Numbered from the stretch's first letter, positions 19,303-28,747 are shown. The stretch: 64,000 bases of DNA from Thalassotalea piscium (GCF_030295935.1 NZ_AP027362.1:3472001-3536000), one strand, 5' to 3'. A program made the numbers and translations. The notes: generated from the sequence alone by a model not told the origin.

Positions 19303-19710
19303 ATGAAGCAAGATCAGCAACCTAAATTAAACGAAACTGTTCGCTTAGACAAATGGCTTTGGTCAGCTAGGTTTTATAAAACACGTGCGATTGCAAAACA
19401 AATGATCGACGGTGGTAAAGTGTTTTATAATGGTCAACGTACTAAGTCAGGTAAAGCGGTTTCAGTTGGCGATAAAGTAGTATTACGTCAGGGCTACGAG
19501 CAAAAAGAAGTAGAAATTATTGCTTTAGCCGATAAACGTCGAGACGCAGCATTTGCCCAAACACTTTACCTAGAAACCAAACAAAGTATCGAAACAAGAG
19601 AAAAAAATAGCTTAGCCCGTAAGCAAGGTATTTTACTTAGCCCTGCCAGCGATGTTAAACCTGATAAAAAGCAACGTCGCCAGATTCGACAGCTCAAAGA
19701 AAGGATCTAA
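19303..19710 (+). CDS. hslR: Heat shock protein 15 (HslR), S4-domain RNA-binding protein
   Basis: The 135-residue protein starts its S4 domain with 'RLDKWLWSARFYKTRAIAKQ' and has the lysine/arginine-rich C-terminus ('KKQRRQIRQLKERI') of Hsp15. The family binds free 50S subunits with nascent chains and helps recycle stalled ribosomes. A TATAAT box at 19265-19270 lies 32 bases before the ATG. It is followed after three bases by hslO, a conserved heat-shock pair. Confidence 0.95.
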   Translation: MKQDQQPKLNETVRLDKWLWSARFYKTRAIAKQMIDGGKVFYNGQRTKSGKAVSVGDKVVLRQGYEQKEVEIIALADKRRDAAFAQTLYLETKQSIETREKNSLARKQGILLSPASDVKPDKKQRRQIRQLKERI

Positions 19711-19713
19711 TTT

Positions 19714-20577
19714 GTGAACCAACCATTTGATGTATTAAACCGCTATTTATTTGATGACCTTCATGCACGAGGTGAATTAGTGCAACTGAGTAAAAGTTAT
19801 CAGCAAATTATTGCAAATCATGACTATTCTGAAGGTGTACGACAATTACTAGGAGAGTTACTAACTGCTACTTGCTTATTAACGGCCACTCTTAAAATTG
19901 AAGGCGAAATTACAGTGCAGCTGCAAGGTGATGGACCGGTAGGATATGCGGTTATTAATGGAGACCATCAACAAAAAATGCGCGGAATCGCGCGTGTGAC
20001 TGAAGTCACTGAAGCTTATGGTTTAAAAGCGCTAATTGGTAAAGGTAATATGGTAATCACTATCAGGCCAAAACAAGGTGAACCTTATCAAGGGGTTGTT
20101 GCTTTAGAAAAAGAAACACTTGCTGACTGTTTAGCTCATTATTTTGAGGTGTCAGAACAAATACCCACTAAAATTTGGTTATTTCATGATGATGAAAAAC
20201 AAATGGTAGCTGGAAGCTTAATACAACTATTACCAGATGGTGATGATAAAGAACAGCAAGTGAGTGACTTTGAACATTTATGCCAAATTACCAATACCAT
20301 AAAAGCAGATGAGATATTTACCCTTGATGCACAAACGATACTCTATCGCTTATATCATCAAGAAAAAGTAATGTTATTTGATCCACAAGCTGTTACTTAT
20401 CAATGTAGTTGTTCTGCAGAAAAATGCTTAAGTGCAATTTCTCAAATTGAGCCAAGCGAACTGAAAAGCATTTTAGCTGAGCAAGGCAATGTTAGTATGA
20501 CTTGTGATTATTGCTTAACTGACTACCGTTTCGATGAAAATGATTTAGTCGTTTTTTTAAGTGATAAAAAGCACTAA
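19714..20577 (+). CDS. hslO: Redox-regulated chaperone Hsp33
   Basis: The 287-residue protein begins at GTG 19714, with AAGGAT of the hslR end as ribosome site. The C-terminal redox switch is intact: C231-S-C233 and C264-D-Y-C267, the four zinc-binding cysteines that form disulfides on oxidative stress. The N-terminal part has the family segments 'ELLTATCLLTATLK' and 'VQLQGDGPVGYAV'. It is a cytoplasmic holdase cotranscribed with hslR. Confidence 0.96.
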   Translation: MNQPFDVLNRYLFDDLHARGELVQLSKSYQQIIANHDYSEGVRQLLGELLTATCLLTATLKIEGEITVQLQGDGPVGYAVINGDHQQKMRGIARVTEVTEAYGLKALIGKGNMVITIRPKQGEPYQGVVALEKETLADCLAHYFEVSEQIPTKIWLFHDDEKQMVAGSLIQLLPDGDDKEQQVSDFEHLCQITNTIKADEIFTLDAQTILYRLYHQEKVMLFDPQAVTYQCSCSAEKCLSAISQIEPSELKSILAEQGNVSMTCDYCLTDYRFDENDLVVFLSDKKH

Positions 20578-20593
20578 GCAATACTGTTGATCT

Positions 20594-21145
20594 TTATTGA
20601 TACACAGGGGCATTATCACCATTTTTTTTGCCACTATAGTCAATTTCTAATTCAACTACTTCAATTGCTTTATTGGCGGCTAACTGCTGATAAAGTGAAT
20701 AGAGCCGTGATCTATCATTTGGCGTAACACGATAGGTATTCGCGGCTATTTCAACTAGTGTATTATCAAGCCCTAATCTTACGATGTCTGTTGATGTTTG
20801 TGTTAAGGGAGTAACAATCACCAAACTCCCTTTGACTAACCCGTATTGTTTCATCGATACATTAAAAACTGTCGCTCCCTCAATTATCTTTTGGGTTTGC
20901 TCTAAAGTGAACAACTCACCATTTAATACCCTTTTTTGCAGTTGATTACCTGTCGTATTAGTTAGTTTTTTTATTGGTTTTACTGCTAATTTTTGGTTAA
21001 CTTCATTTAATTTTTGTTGCGCTGTAGTTTGAGACTCAGCAACTTGTGGTAACTCATCTTTGATCTCATTATCTGTTGTTTTTGAACAACTGACATTTAG
21101 CCCTACAATGGCTACGAACAACATTTTTTTGAAGATAATCAACAT
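20594..21145 (-). CDS. Small exported protein, possible lipoprotein, unknown function
   Basis: The 183-residue protein has a hydrophobic N-terminus ending 'GLNVSC', which may be a lipoprotein site although Asn at -3 is not ideal. A second start at Met8 would give a more normal signal length. Residues 20-65 are charged and low complexity; the C-terminal part ('SLVIVTPLTQTSTDIVRLGL', 'VVELEIDYSG') looks globular. I do not recognise a family. It is convergent with hslO (16-base gap), and lies downstream of the M36 protease beyond a terminator. Confidence 0.7.
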   Translation of the reverse strand: MLIIFKKMLFVAIVGLNVSCSKTTDNEIKDELPQVAESQTTAQQKLNEVNQKLAVKPIKKLTNTTGNQLQKRVLNGELFTLEQTQKIIEGATVFNVSMKQYGLVKGSLVIVTPLTQTSTDIVRLGLDNTLVEIAANTYRVTPNDRSRLYSLYQQLAANKAIEVVELEIDYSGKKNGDNAPVYQ

Positions 21146-21177
21146 TTAATACCCCTTGTTGACAGATTAAATAAAAA

Positions 21178-21201
21178 AGGCTGATGTTCACATCAGCCTT
21201 A
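21178..21201 (-). terminator. Rho-independent terminator upstream of the small exported-protein gene
   Basis: AAGGCTGATG pairs perfectly with CATCAGCCTT around a TTCA loop. Read on the minus strand it is followed by TTTTTTATTT, so it would stop transcripts coming from the M36 protease gene through the MITE-like element, isolating the 20594-21145 gene. Confidence 0.8.
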
Positions 21202-21205
21202 TAGC

Positions 21206-21475
21206 TAGGGGCTGTTAATCTTTCCTTTTAGGCTCTGCTATAGGCTATTTTTTAAGATAACAAGGCGAAAATAGTGCGATGTAGTTATTCTACCTTAACT
21301 ATTTTTAACGTAGTTAGGTTGAGAAATAACCATAGCCCTTTGGGTTGTCTTGAAAAAGGGTCACTCTTTGTTGTTTAATGTGCATTTGGAACAACCAAAT
21401 ATTACATTAAGCGCCTCGATTGACACCTTATTCAAGTACAACAGAGCTATAAACTGAAAGATCTACAGCCCCTAG
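21206..21475. repeat. MITE-like element A, ends CTAGGGGCTGTTAATCTTTC
   Basis: The left end (21206-21225) and the inverted right end (21456-21475, GAAAGATCTACAGCCCCTAG) match at 18 of 20 bases. The 270-bp interior has no convincing coding frame. The ends resemble those of elements at 39447-39760 and 30592-30649 (shared core TAGG...TGTTGATCTT), and both outer edges contain TA. It fills most of the gap between the M36 protease gene and the terminator. I read it as a non-autonomous transposon. Confidence 0.75.
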
Positions 21476-21501
21476 TACATTTTAGCTTTCGCTAAATAGA
21501 G

Positions 21502-24500
21502 TTATTTATTACGACGACGCAACAATGCTAGAGGTAATAACAATAAACTAAACAACCCGGTTGAGCCACCGCCGCTTTTCGGTTTAGGTTTTTCAACAAC
21601 CGGTGCTGGTTTCTTATTTACTGTTACATTAACCGCCTTAATAACCGCATCTGTGCCATCATCCACTGTTACATTAAAAGTTAACGTTGAAGTATCACTT
21701 ACACTAGGTGCTGTAAAGCTTAATTCTGTAGTGTCAGCGCCTGATAAGGTTGCTGTTGGTCCAGACGTTTGCTCCCACGCATAAGTTAACGCATCACCAT
21801 TTGGATCGGTTGCAGAAACGCTTAATGTTACCGCACTACCTTCTTGCGCTGTAACATCATCTGAAGCAGTTACAAAGGGTAACCGGTTATCACATGCTAA
21901 CGCATCACCCGCAACAACAGAGGATAGGAAGTTAGTTTCAACATTTGAAAAGTTAATACTATCAATTATCCAACCTAAGTTATTAACCACAGAATCACTT
22001 GCCACTCTGAACCTAAAGCGTACTTCGTTACCGTTTAATGCGCTACCAAAGCTAACTGCTTCATAACCGACATTAAAGCCTGTAAAACTGTTACGGCCAG
22101 GTAAACCAGGGTTATAGTCTGATAATTCATAAGTGTAGCCATCCCCTAAAAAGGTTCCCCCCATTTCAGTGACATCAGCCCACTCTCCGCCGTTTACGCT
22201 AATTTCAACAACACCGCCGTCCCAAGCAGCTAGCACTTCACCGGTTTCCTCATCTTCACTTACTTCAAAGTCAAAGTAATGGAACCAGTCAATAATGAAG
22301 TCACCTTCAAACCCTACGGTAAATGCGCGAGTTTCATAGGCAACATCTGAAGCAAAAGCATTATTTTGAATAAGTAAATATTGCTCACCTACATCAACAC
22401 CAAAGTAATCAGGAAATAACGCAGCAAAACTTCCATCCATACTGGCAGTACCTTTGGCAAGTTCACCGCCTAACATGACATTTTCAGAAAAGTCATTCAA
22501 GGTAGACAAGGTCTCCATATCATCACTTTTCGATGCACTTTCTTCAAAACCAATATTTACCGTGGTAGTTAAAGAGTATTCACCCGCTTCAATTGCTTCA
22601 TTTATTTCTGGAAAGGTAAGTTTTAAAACCAGCTCTTCACCAACTCCAGCGTCGTTAAGCGTAAATTCAATTGGCGCACTATCTGACTGCCCAAACACAG
22701 CGATTGAGTCAAAGCTAACTACCCCTTCATTGGCAAAGGTAACATCGTGTCCGCTTAACACCTCAACTTTACCCTGTATATTTGATAAAGATTCACTGCC
22801 TTTATTGCTTACTGTGAAGCTAACTGTGCCAGTTTCACCTTTGTCTAAAATGTTGTCATTTGTACAGTAGCCTGTAGTTAGCCCTTCATAATTTGCATTT
22901 AAATTATGGTTATTAACAATAAAGGTTGATAATTCAACTTTATCTGACTCTACTACACCTGCATGATCTGTTGAATAACGGCTTGGTGAAACTGCACCTA
23001 ATCCCATTCCACGTTTAGCAAAGGCTGCTAAAATGACTTTGTAGTCTTCAACATCATTGGCATAAGCGGCGGCTAAAATAGCATCTCTAGCTTCGGTGTA
23101 AGTAGGTGCAATCGGTGTCATTTTGTAGCCAGCAACTAAATAGTCTTTCATTAAGTCTTTGGCTTCGTTAAAGCTGTGGCGATCATCATTTGCTAAACCA
23201 ACAAAAGACTCCCAAAGCATAGTGGCCCAAATTTCACCTGAGTCATGAACACGAGCCGATATACCAATATCGCTAAAGGTTAACGGGTTAATCATCATAT
23301 CAGTTGAATAAGGTACACGGCGTATACCAGAAGTAAACGGCGCTACATATGAAGTAGCCGAATAGGCACCATTATAGCTATCGTTACCAAGGATAGTGTT
23401 ATCACTCTCTTCGGATAACAATAGTAAAGCATGGAAATCTCCCCACCCTTCGCCCATAGAACGGCCTTGGTTATTAATTAACCCGTTAGAATTACCTACT
23501 AAGCGATTGCTAATATAATGTCCCCATTCATGGGCAACAATACCGTTATCCCAAGAGCTCGCCTTAAAGTCTCGGCCACTTTGCTCACTAAACATTGAAA
23601 TTGTAACATCTGCTTCCGCCATGGCAGCGTATACAGCAATACCATCGTTTTGCGAGATACTCATCGATGGAATGGTAATACGATCATCGTCACCTGACAT
23701 AATAATTGTGGCATCACCATCTTTATTATTAGCAACGATTACGGCTATAGCACCAGCATTTTGCGCTGCTAATGCTTTTGATGTAAAGCTACAGCCGCCT
23801 CGGTCAATAATCGCAATATTGCCAGCAAGCGCACTTGTATTAATTGCTTCTTCACAACCATCATTGGTTACATCTGTACCATCATCAAGAATAACGAGTT
23901 TTCCAGTAACCTCTTCGAAAGTTTGCGGGCCAAAACGAGCTGTACGTCCTGAATCAAGTAAACCAATATCAGTTGAAGTGACGGTTACACCAAAATCTAC
24001 ACCGTTTTGCGCTGGTTTATCCCACAAATACATTTGCATACGTGGTGAACCACCGTCGGAAGGTGTCGACATGTTTGCGTTATTAGTGCCTGAATTATCC
24101 TGCACTTCAGCTAATAATGGATCACCCTCTACGCCACCACGCTCATAATTATTTAACTGCGCATTTCCGGCAACTTCATCAAAGCCATGATCATAAAAGT
24201 CATCATGTAAGTAGTTAATCATAAAAAACAGGTTAACAATTGCTGCTTTTCTATTATTGACAGAATACTCGCTTTGGCTTGCGTCATAAGCATAATCGAA
24301 CGTTGCCGTTGATGTGGTTTCAGCAGTGTAGTCGCCGTTGGTTAAGCCTTGAGGAGCTATAGCATCAACATAAGCAACAACATTATTACCGACGGTTTCA
24401 GTTGCATCATCGGCTAGCCAGGCATCTTCAGTTGAAATAGGACCATGAGCAAGGCTCAGTAATGGTGCAGGTAAATATGCGGCACTTAAATAATCGAGCG

Positions 24501-25458
24501 GGTTTGCGTTTGAAGCTGCAGGGATAACATTCCCATGAGGACTATCAAATGGAGCCCCTTGTTCATCGGCATATACACGATAGTTAAATTCCGCCGCATG
24601 GCTGCTTAAGTCATTTTTAAATAATACATGTTGAGTTTTTGCATCAATGACATACGCAAAGAAAGTAGAATCAACCGAGTCAATTTCACTGACTTCAATT
24701 TCCACATAATGCGCAGGGATCAATCTCCCTTTTAATTCAAATAGCACTTTTTTTGCTCGTGGCGTGCCAATCAATTGCTTGCTCGTGTCTAGGTTTTCAA
24801 CCTGAAACTCAGTGTATTGCCCTTTAACGTCTTGTGATGTTATTTTAATTGTTGCTGGATTGTTAGCACTTACTGAGAAAGCTTGCTTTATCGCGTTTGA
24901 CGCATCACCAAATGCTAACGGTAGCGCTCTTAGTTGTGGCGATGAAAGTGCTACTGCAGATTTATCGGCTAAATAACCTGATGAAGCAACAAAGTTAAAT
25001 GCCTCATCCATCATGACATTATATTCACGATTGAATATTTCAATACCTGCCACCTGCTGCTTGTATTTTGCTATATTTGCGCCACGTTTTTGTTCATGTA
25101 CCGAAGATAAAAATACCTTGCTCGCACCTGATTTCTGACTTGAATAGCCGGTAAGTTGGTTGAGGTAGAAGTCCGCTGCGTATGCTAATTTTTTATCAGC
25201 AGCAATAGTTAATAAATTTGGCTTAGCGTGTTGCTTAGTCGCCCATTGAAACGTTTGTTGGTTGATACCGCGATCGAATTGATTTTGCATACCACTAATA
25301 GTGGCAACATCGCTAACGTTAGTGCTAGCGAATGCTTTATAAGATAGTTTTTGAGTTGAAAACGATTTGTTAGCACTATCATCAGCAACGGCACTCAATA
25401 CCGTTAAGCTTAAAGCAGAGGTAACAACCGAGGCAACAAGCGACTTTTTAAACTTCAT
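21502..25458 (-). CDS. M36-family (fungalysin-like) secreted metalloprotease with GlyGly-CTERM anchor
   Basis: The 1318-residue protein has a signal peptide (MKFKKSLVASVVTSALS...SAVA), a propeptide (about 30-310), an M36 catalytic domain with zinc motif H643-E-W-G-H647 and third ligand Glu670 ('GEGWGD'), and an inserted PA domain (about 510-620, 'GNIAIIDRGGCSFTSKALAA'). Then follow a CARDB-like region, a jelly-roll-like domain with 'GWIIDSINF', a PKD/cadherin-like domain near 1200-1285 and a C-terminal GlyGly-CTERM tail (SGGGSTGLF, hydrophobic helix, RRR). GlyGly-CTERM proteins are known clients of type II secretion and rhombosortase, which fits the gsp operon nearby; rhombosortase itself is not in the window. 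Confidence 0.93.
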   Translation of the reverse strand: MKFKKSLVASVVTSALSLTVLSAVADDSANKSFSTQKLSYKAFASTNVSDVATISGMQNQFDRGINQQTFQWATKQHAKPNLLTIAADKKLAYAADFYLNQLTGYSSQKSGASKVFLSSVHEQKRGANIAKYKQQVAGIEIFNREYNVMMDEAFNFVASSGYLADKSAVALSSPQLRALPLAFGDASNAIKQAFSVSANNPATIKITSQDVKGQYTEFQVENLDTSKQLIGTPRAKKVLFELKGRLIPAHYVEIEVSEIDSVDSTFFAYVIDAKTQHVLFKNDLSSHAAEFNYRVYADEQGAPFDSPHGNVIPAASNANPLDYLSAAYLPAPLLSLAHGPISTEDAWLADDATETVGNNVVAYVDAIAPQGLTNGDYTAETTSTATFDYAYDASQSEYSVNNRKAAIVNLFFMINYLHDDFYDHGFDEVAGNAQLNNYERGGVEGDPLLAEVQDNSGTNNANMSTPSDGGSPRMQMYLWDKPAQNGVDFGVTVTSTDIGLLDSGRTARFGPQTFEEVTGKLVILDDGTDVTNDGCEEAINTSALAGNIAIIDRGGCSFTSKALAAQNAGAIAVIVANNKDGDATIIMSGDDDRITIPSMSISQNDGIAVYAAMAEADVTISMFSEQSGRDFKASSWDNGIVAHEWGHYISNRLVGNSNGLINNQGRSMGEGWGDFHALLLLSEESDNTILGNDSYNGAYSATSYVAPFTSGIRRVPYSTDMMINPLTFSDIGISARVHDSGEIWATMLWESFVGLANDDRHSFNEAKDLMKDYLVAGYKMTPIAPTYTEARDAILAAAYANDVEDYKVILAAFAKRGMGLGAVSPSRYSTDHAGVVESDKVELSTFIVNNHNLNANYEGLTTGYCTNDNILDKGETGTVSFTVSNKGSESLSNIQGKVEVLSGHDVTFANEGVVSFDSIAVFGQSDSAPIEFTLNDAGVGEELVLKLTFPEINEAIEAGEYSLTTTVNIGFEESASKSDDMETLSTLNDFSENVMLGGELAKGTASMDGSFAALFPDYFGVDVGEQYLLIQNNAFASDVAYETRAFTVGFEGDFIIDWFHYFDFEVSEDEETGEVLAAWDGGVVEISVNGGEWADVTEMGGTFLGDGYTYELSDYNPGLPGRNSFTGFNVGYEAVSFGSALNGNEVRFRFRVASDSVVNNLGWIIDSINFSNVETNFLSSVVAGDALACDNRLPFVTASDDVTAQEGSAVTLSVSATDPNGDALTYAWEQTSGPTATLSGADTTELSFTAPSVSDTSTLTFNVTVDDGTDAVIKAVNVTVNKKPAPVVEKPKPKSGGGSTGLFSLLLLPLALLRRRNK

Positions 25459-25620
25459 TATGATTCCTTCATTTATCTAATTATATTTATAAGTAAGCAA
25501 TACCAGTATTTCAGGTATTGCTCAAGCTATCAGTATAAATAAGTTATCACAAAATAAAATTTATTTTTACAAAAAAGTAACAATAAGTTTACGGGGTTGT
25601 TTTTTTAAGAGCATCTTCAA

Positions 25621-26376
25621 TTAAAAGTGTACAACAACCCCAGCAAATATACCGTTAAACTCTATATCAGTATATAGGTCGCTTAAGTCGTCTAACTCTA
25701 ACTTCAATGCCCTGTAACCAAGTGTAAGATTAATATCAATCGCTAAGTTATCAACAAGCTCATAGCTAATTCCAGCTTGGTAATCGTATAGTGTATGATC
25801 TTTTATAGATAAAAAATTCCCTTCGGCAAAAAAGTTTAACCCCGTAAAAGGTAAGCCAATATTAGTGCGTGCATATAGCATAGGTACAATTTCACTGGTT
25901 GATATTTCACCTGAAGCCACACTACCATTAACTTGGCCCGTAACCATTACGGAACCGTCAAAGTCACGTCCTGTAATACCAAAATCAAATGATAAAAGGT
26001 CATTGTCAAACAACTCATAATACAAGGTGTAATCAACAAAGCTAACATCAAAGTTAGCTGATGCTTGGCTTGATTCATCGAAAGTTTTACCATCAAATTC
26101 AAATGGTGAATTTAAGGTTAACATACCGTCGGTTTGTAATGAGGTAGACGCAACTTTTGCGTTTGGAATAAAAGGCAATGGGTGCTCTACCGCTAACGAA
26201 TAATTCATTTGTTGTTGATCAGCTAAATTAAAGTCTAACTGGTCATTACTGCTACCTAAAACGCCTTTGGCTTTTTGATCCCATACATTAGCACCAACAT
26301 ACACGCCAATAGCATCTGCATAAACGTTAGTACTACAGCCCAATAACAAGCTCGCAGCTAGAAGTGTTTTTTTCAT
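25621..26376 (-). CDS. TIGR04219-type outer-membrane beta-barrel protein
   Basis: The 251-residue protein has a signal peptide (MKKTLLAASLLLGCSTNVYA) and alternating-residue beta strands ending in an aromatic residue (VVVHF), as expected for an outer-membrane barrel. The opening 'DAIGVYVGANVWDQKAKG' and 'VEHPLPFIPNAKV' match the TIGR04219 family as I know it. Function is unknown. It is the last gene of a three-gene operon with the DUF2333 protein (six-base gap) and the PCu(A)C chaperone. Confidence 0.85.
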   Translation of the reverse strand: MKKTLLAASLLLGCSTNVYADAIGVYVGANVWDQKAKGVLGSSNDQLDFNLADQQQMNYSLAVEHPLPFIPNAKVASTSLQTDGMLTLNSPFEFDGKTFDESSQASANFDVSFVDYTLYYELFDNDLLSFDFGITGRDFDGSVMVTGQVNGSVASGEISTSEIVPMLYARTNIGLPFTGLNFFAEGNFLSIKDHTLYDYQAGISYELVDNLAIDINLTLGYRALKLELDDLSDLYTDIEFNGIFAGVVVHF

Positions 26377-26382
26377 TACTAT

Positions 26383-27375
26383 TTACCCTTGACTTAATAA
26401 GTCATTTAAATCGATTAATCCCGCATTTGCGCGTGATATGTAATTAGCCATTACTAAAGAGTGATTTGCTAACATACCAAAACCTGAGCCATTTAAAATC
26501 ATAGGGCTCCATATAGACTCTTGGCTTGCTTCTAATTCTCTAATAATTTGTTGTAAACTAACGCGCGCATTTTTCTTTTCCAACACTTCTCTAAAGTCTA
26601 CTTCAACCGCTTTTAAAAAGTGCAATAGCGCCCAAGTGGCACCGCGTGATTCATAAAAAACATCATCAATTTTCCACCAGCTCGTTTTTAATGCCACGTT
26701 CGATTGGGTGTACGTTGACTGCGTTGCAACATTGTCGCCAGCAAGATCAACATTTAACTGCTCGCGCCCAACACTTGCACTTAACCGTTGCGAATAGCTA
26801 CCTAAACGTTTGGTCACTTCGTGTAACCAATCTCGCAAATTATCTGCACGAGCATAAAATTGTGCTGACTGATTATTTGGATCAGCCACCTCTGTACGAA
26901 ATTTATACAAAGCGTTAATTGCTTTTTGATATTCACCTTCTGCACTTGGCATTGCCCAGCTTTTACTGTCAATATTAAATTGTGGCTGAGCTATCTGTAG
27001 GTGTTTATTTTCCATTGATTGAGATTGAGACCGGCTAAACTCTTGACGCATTATTAGTGCTAAATCTCTAACCATTTCTAAGGCACCAAACTCCCATGCA
27101 GGTATATTATCAAGAAAAAATGACGGCGGTAGCGCATCATTCGATAAGTAGCCACCGGGCTTGTTCAGCAAGGTTTCGCTCACATGAATTAATGTACTAG
27201 TGGTTGTATAACCCACCACTAAAGTTACATTATTGTCTTGAGCATCAGCCGCCGCCTTTGCTTTTACATCAAACGGTTCAGGCTCAAAGCTCCAGTACAC
27301 ACCAATAAAGTACAAAATAATAATTAAAATTGCTAACAGCGATAAAATAAATTTTGGGGAAAGTTTAGCGGTCAT
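26383..27375 (-). CDS. DUF2333 family inner-membrane protein
   Basis: The 330-residue protein has one N-terminal membrane helix (residues about 8-28, LSPKFILSLLAILIIILYFIG) and a large periplasmic domain with 'VGYTTTSTLIHVSETLLNKPGGYLSND', 'WEFGALEMVRDLALIMRQEFSRSQSQS' and 'ESRGATWALLHFLKAVEVDF'. These segments identify DUF2333. The family is common in marine gammaproteobacteria and without known function. Tight spacing to both neighbours indicates an operon with the copper chaperone and the barrel protein. Confidence 0.88.
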   Translation of the reverse strand: MTAKLSPKFILSLLAILIIILYFIGVYWSFEPEPFDVKAKAAADAQDNNVTLVVGYTTTSTLIHVSETLLNKPGGYLSNDALPPSFFLDNIPAWEFGALEMVRDLALIMRQEFSRSQSQSMENKHLQIAQPQFNIDSKSWAMPSAEGEYQKAINALYKFRTEVADPNNQSAQFYARADNLRDWLHEVTKRLGSYSQRLSASVGREQLNVDLAGDNVATQSTYTQSNVALKTSWWKIDDVFYESRGATWALLHFLKAVEVDFREVLEKKNARVSLQQIIRELEASQESIWSPMILNGSGFGMLANHSLVMANYISRANAGLIDLNDLLSQG

Positions 27376-27384
27376 AACGAACTC

Positions 27385-27852
27385 CTAATGGTGTTTATGA
27401 CTATCTTTAGATAGCTTTTTAATACTGTGTATTGGCAGCACAACTTTTTGTGGTTCACCCTGTAAAAATTGTAATGTGATCGTAACATTTTCAGAAGCAA
27501 CTAGTGGTTGGTCTAAGTTAAAAATCATTAAATGATAACCATAAGGCTGCAACTGCACTTGGCTACCACCATCAATGACAAGTTGCTGACGCTGACGCAT
27601 ACTCATCATTGAGTCAGTCATTACGTGCTCATGTATTTCTATTCGCTTGCTTACATCACTAGTTGCGCCAATTAATGTTACTGCACTATTACTGTTGTTC
27701 TTTAAAGTCATATAGGCTGAAGACACGTTTGTACCAGGAATAGTTGCTCTAACATAGCCTTCGCTCACCATAAGTTGCTGCGCCAATACGGGTAATGTTG
27801 TTGCTACCATTAAACTCGATACTATAAGAGTTTTATAAATTAGTTTTATCAT
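27385..27852 (-). CDS. Periplasmic copper chaperone of the PCu(A)C family
   Basis: The 155-residue protein has a signal peptide ending LPVLA and the PCu(A)C motif: 'EIHEHVM' and 'MMSMRQ' followed by 'GYHLMIF', which supply the His and Met ligands for Cu(I). It also has a His-rich C-terminus (SHKHH). These chaperones deliver copper to cytochrome oxidase. It is the first gene of the operon with DUF2333 and the barrel protein, and is divergent from the enoyl-CoA isomerase-like gene with a 69-base spacer. Confidence 0.93.
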   Translation of the reverse strand: MIKLIYKTLIVSSLMVATTLPVLAQQLMVSEGYVRATIPGTNVSSAYMTLKNNSNSAVTLIGATSDVSKRIEIHEHVMTDSMMSMRQRQQLVIDGGSQVQLQPYGYHLMIFNLDQPLVASENVTITLQFLQGEPQKVVLPIHSIKKLSKDSHKHH

Positions 27853-27921
27853 TGACGCTATACTTCCTTAATAATTTTGTCTATGGTTGTAATGCCTTTA
27901 TATTAACTAAGCTATTGGAAA

Positions 27922-28659
27922 ATGGATAACTTAATTCTCTCAAACGAAAAAAATAACGTGTTAACAATCACTCTTAACCGTTTCGATAAAAAAAATGCAC
28001 TGAACAAAGCCATGTATTCTGAACTTTGCCGCTTGTTCAACTATGCCGAACAAACCTCAGCTATTCATTGTGTACTGATTCAAGGTAATGAGCAATGCTT
28101 TAGCGCCGGAAACGACCTCGCTGATTTTCTTCAACATGATGGTAAAGAAGAGTTTGTTGCATTTAAATTTGTTAAGCAACTCGCTGCTTTTAAAAAACCC
28201 ATTGTAGTCGCTGTTGCGGGCCCTGCTGTTGGTATCGGTACAACCTTATTATTACATAGTGACTACATTATTGCTTCTGATAATAGTAAATTTAAATTAC
28301 CCTTTAGCCAATTGGGTTTGTGCCCTGAAGCAGGTTCAAGCGCTATTTTACCGCTAAAGTTAGGTCATAACAAAGCATTTGAATTAATGGTTTTAGGTGA
28401 CTTATTTTTTGCACAACAAGCACTTGAGTACCAAATTATTAATAAATGCTGTAAGCCAGAAGAATTATTACCTATGGCTACACAGGTAGCTGAGTCTATT
28501 GCTAAACTACCACAAGACTCTGTACTAACCGCACGCCGGTTATTAAAGCAAACTAATCAGGCTGCCGTAGAACAAGCGCTTGTTAATGAAGCTAAAGAAT
28601 TCACTCGTTTACTTGAAACTGATGACTGTAAAAAAATCATGCAGCAGTTTTTCGGGTAA
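27922..28659 (+). CDS. Enoyl-CoA hydratase/isomerase family protein
   Basis: The 245-residue crotonase-fold protein has the two oxyanion-hole segments 'CFSAGNDLADF' and 'GPAVGIGTTLLLHSDY', and the 'LGLCPEAGSS' stretch with the catalytic Glu typical of delta3,delta2-enoyl-CoA isomerases; the first hydratase glutamate is not in its usual place. An isomerase role in unsaturated fatty-acid oxidation is therefore more likely than hydratase. It is not in an evident operon; a long hairpin lies after it. Confidence 0.87.
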   Translation: MDNLILSNEKNNVLTITLNRFDKKNALNKAMYSELCRLFNYAEQTSAIHCVLIQGNEQCFSAGNDLADFLQHDGKEEFVAFKFVKQLAAFKKPIVVAVAGPAVGIGTTLLLHSDYIIASDNSKFKLPFSQLGLCPEAGSSAILPLKLGHNKAFELMVLGDLFFAQQALEYQIINKCCKPEELLPMATQVAESIAKLPQDSVLTARRLLKQTNQAAVEQALVNEAKEFTRLLETDDCKKIMQQFFG

Positions 28660-28685
28660 TTACAGCCTGGTTATTCTTTAAAACA

Positions 28686-28736
28686 ACTTGGCGATAGTCA
28701 CAAGGCAATACTACGCCTTAGGTGACATCGCCAAGT
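28686..28736. terminator. Long imperfect hairpin between convergent genes (terminator or REP-like)
   Basis: ACTTGGCGAT-GTCAC-AGGC on the left pairs with GCCTTAGGTGACATCGCCAAGT on the right with one or two bulges, around an eight-base loop. It lies between the enoyl-CoA isomerase-like gene and the converging Psp-like operon. There is no strong U-run on either side, so it may be a REP-like palindrome rather than a classical terminator. Confidence 0.55.
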
Positions 28737-28747
28737 ACAAAATTAAA

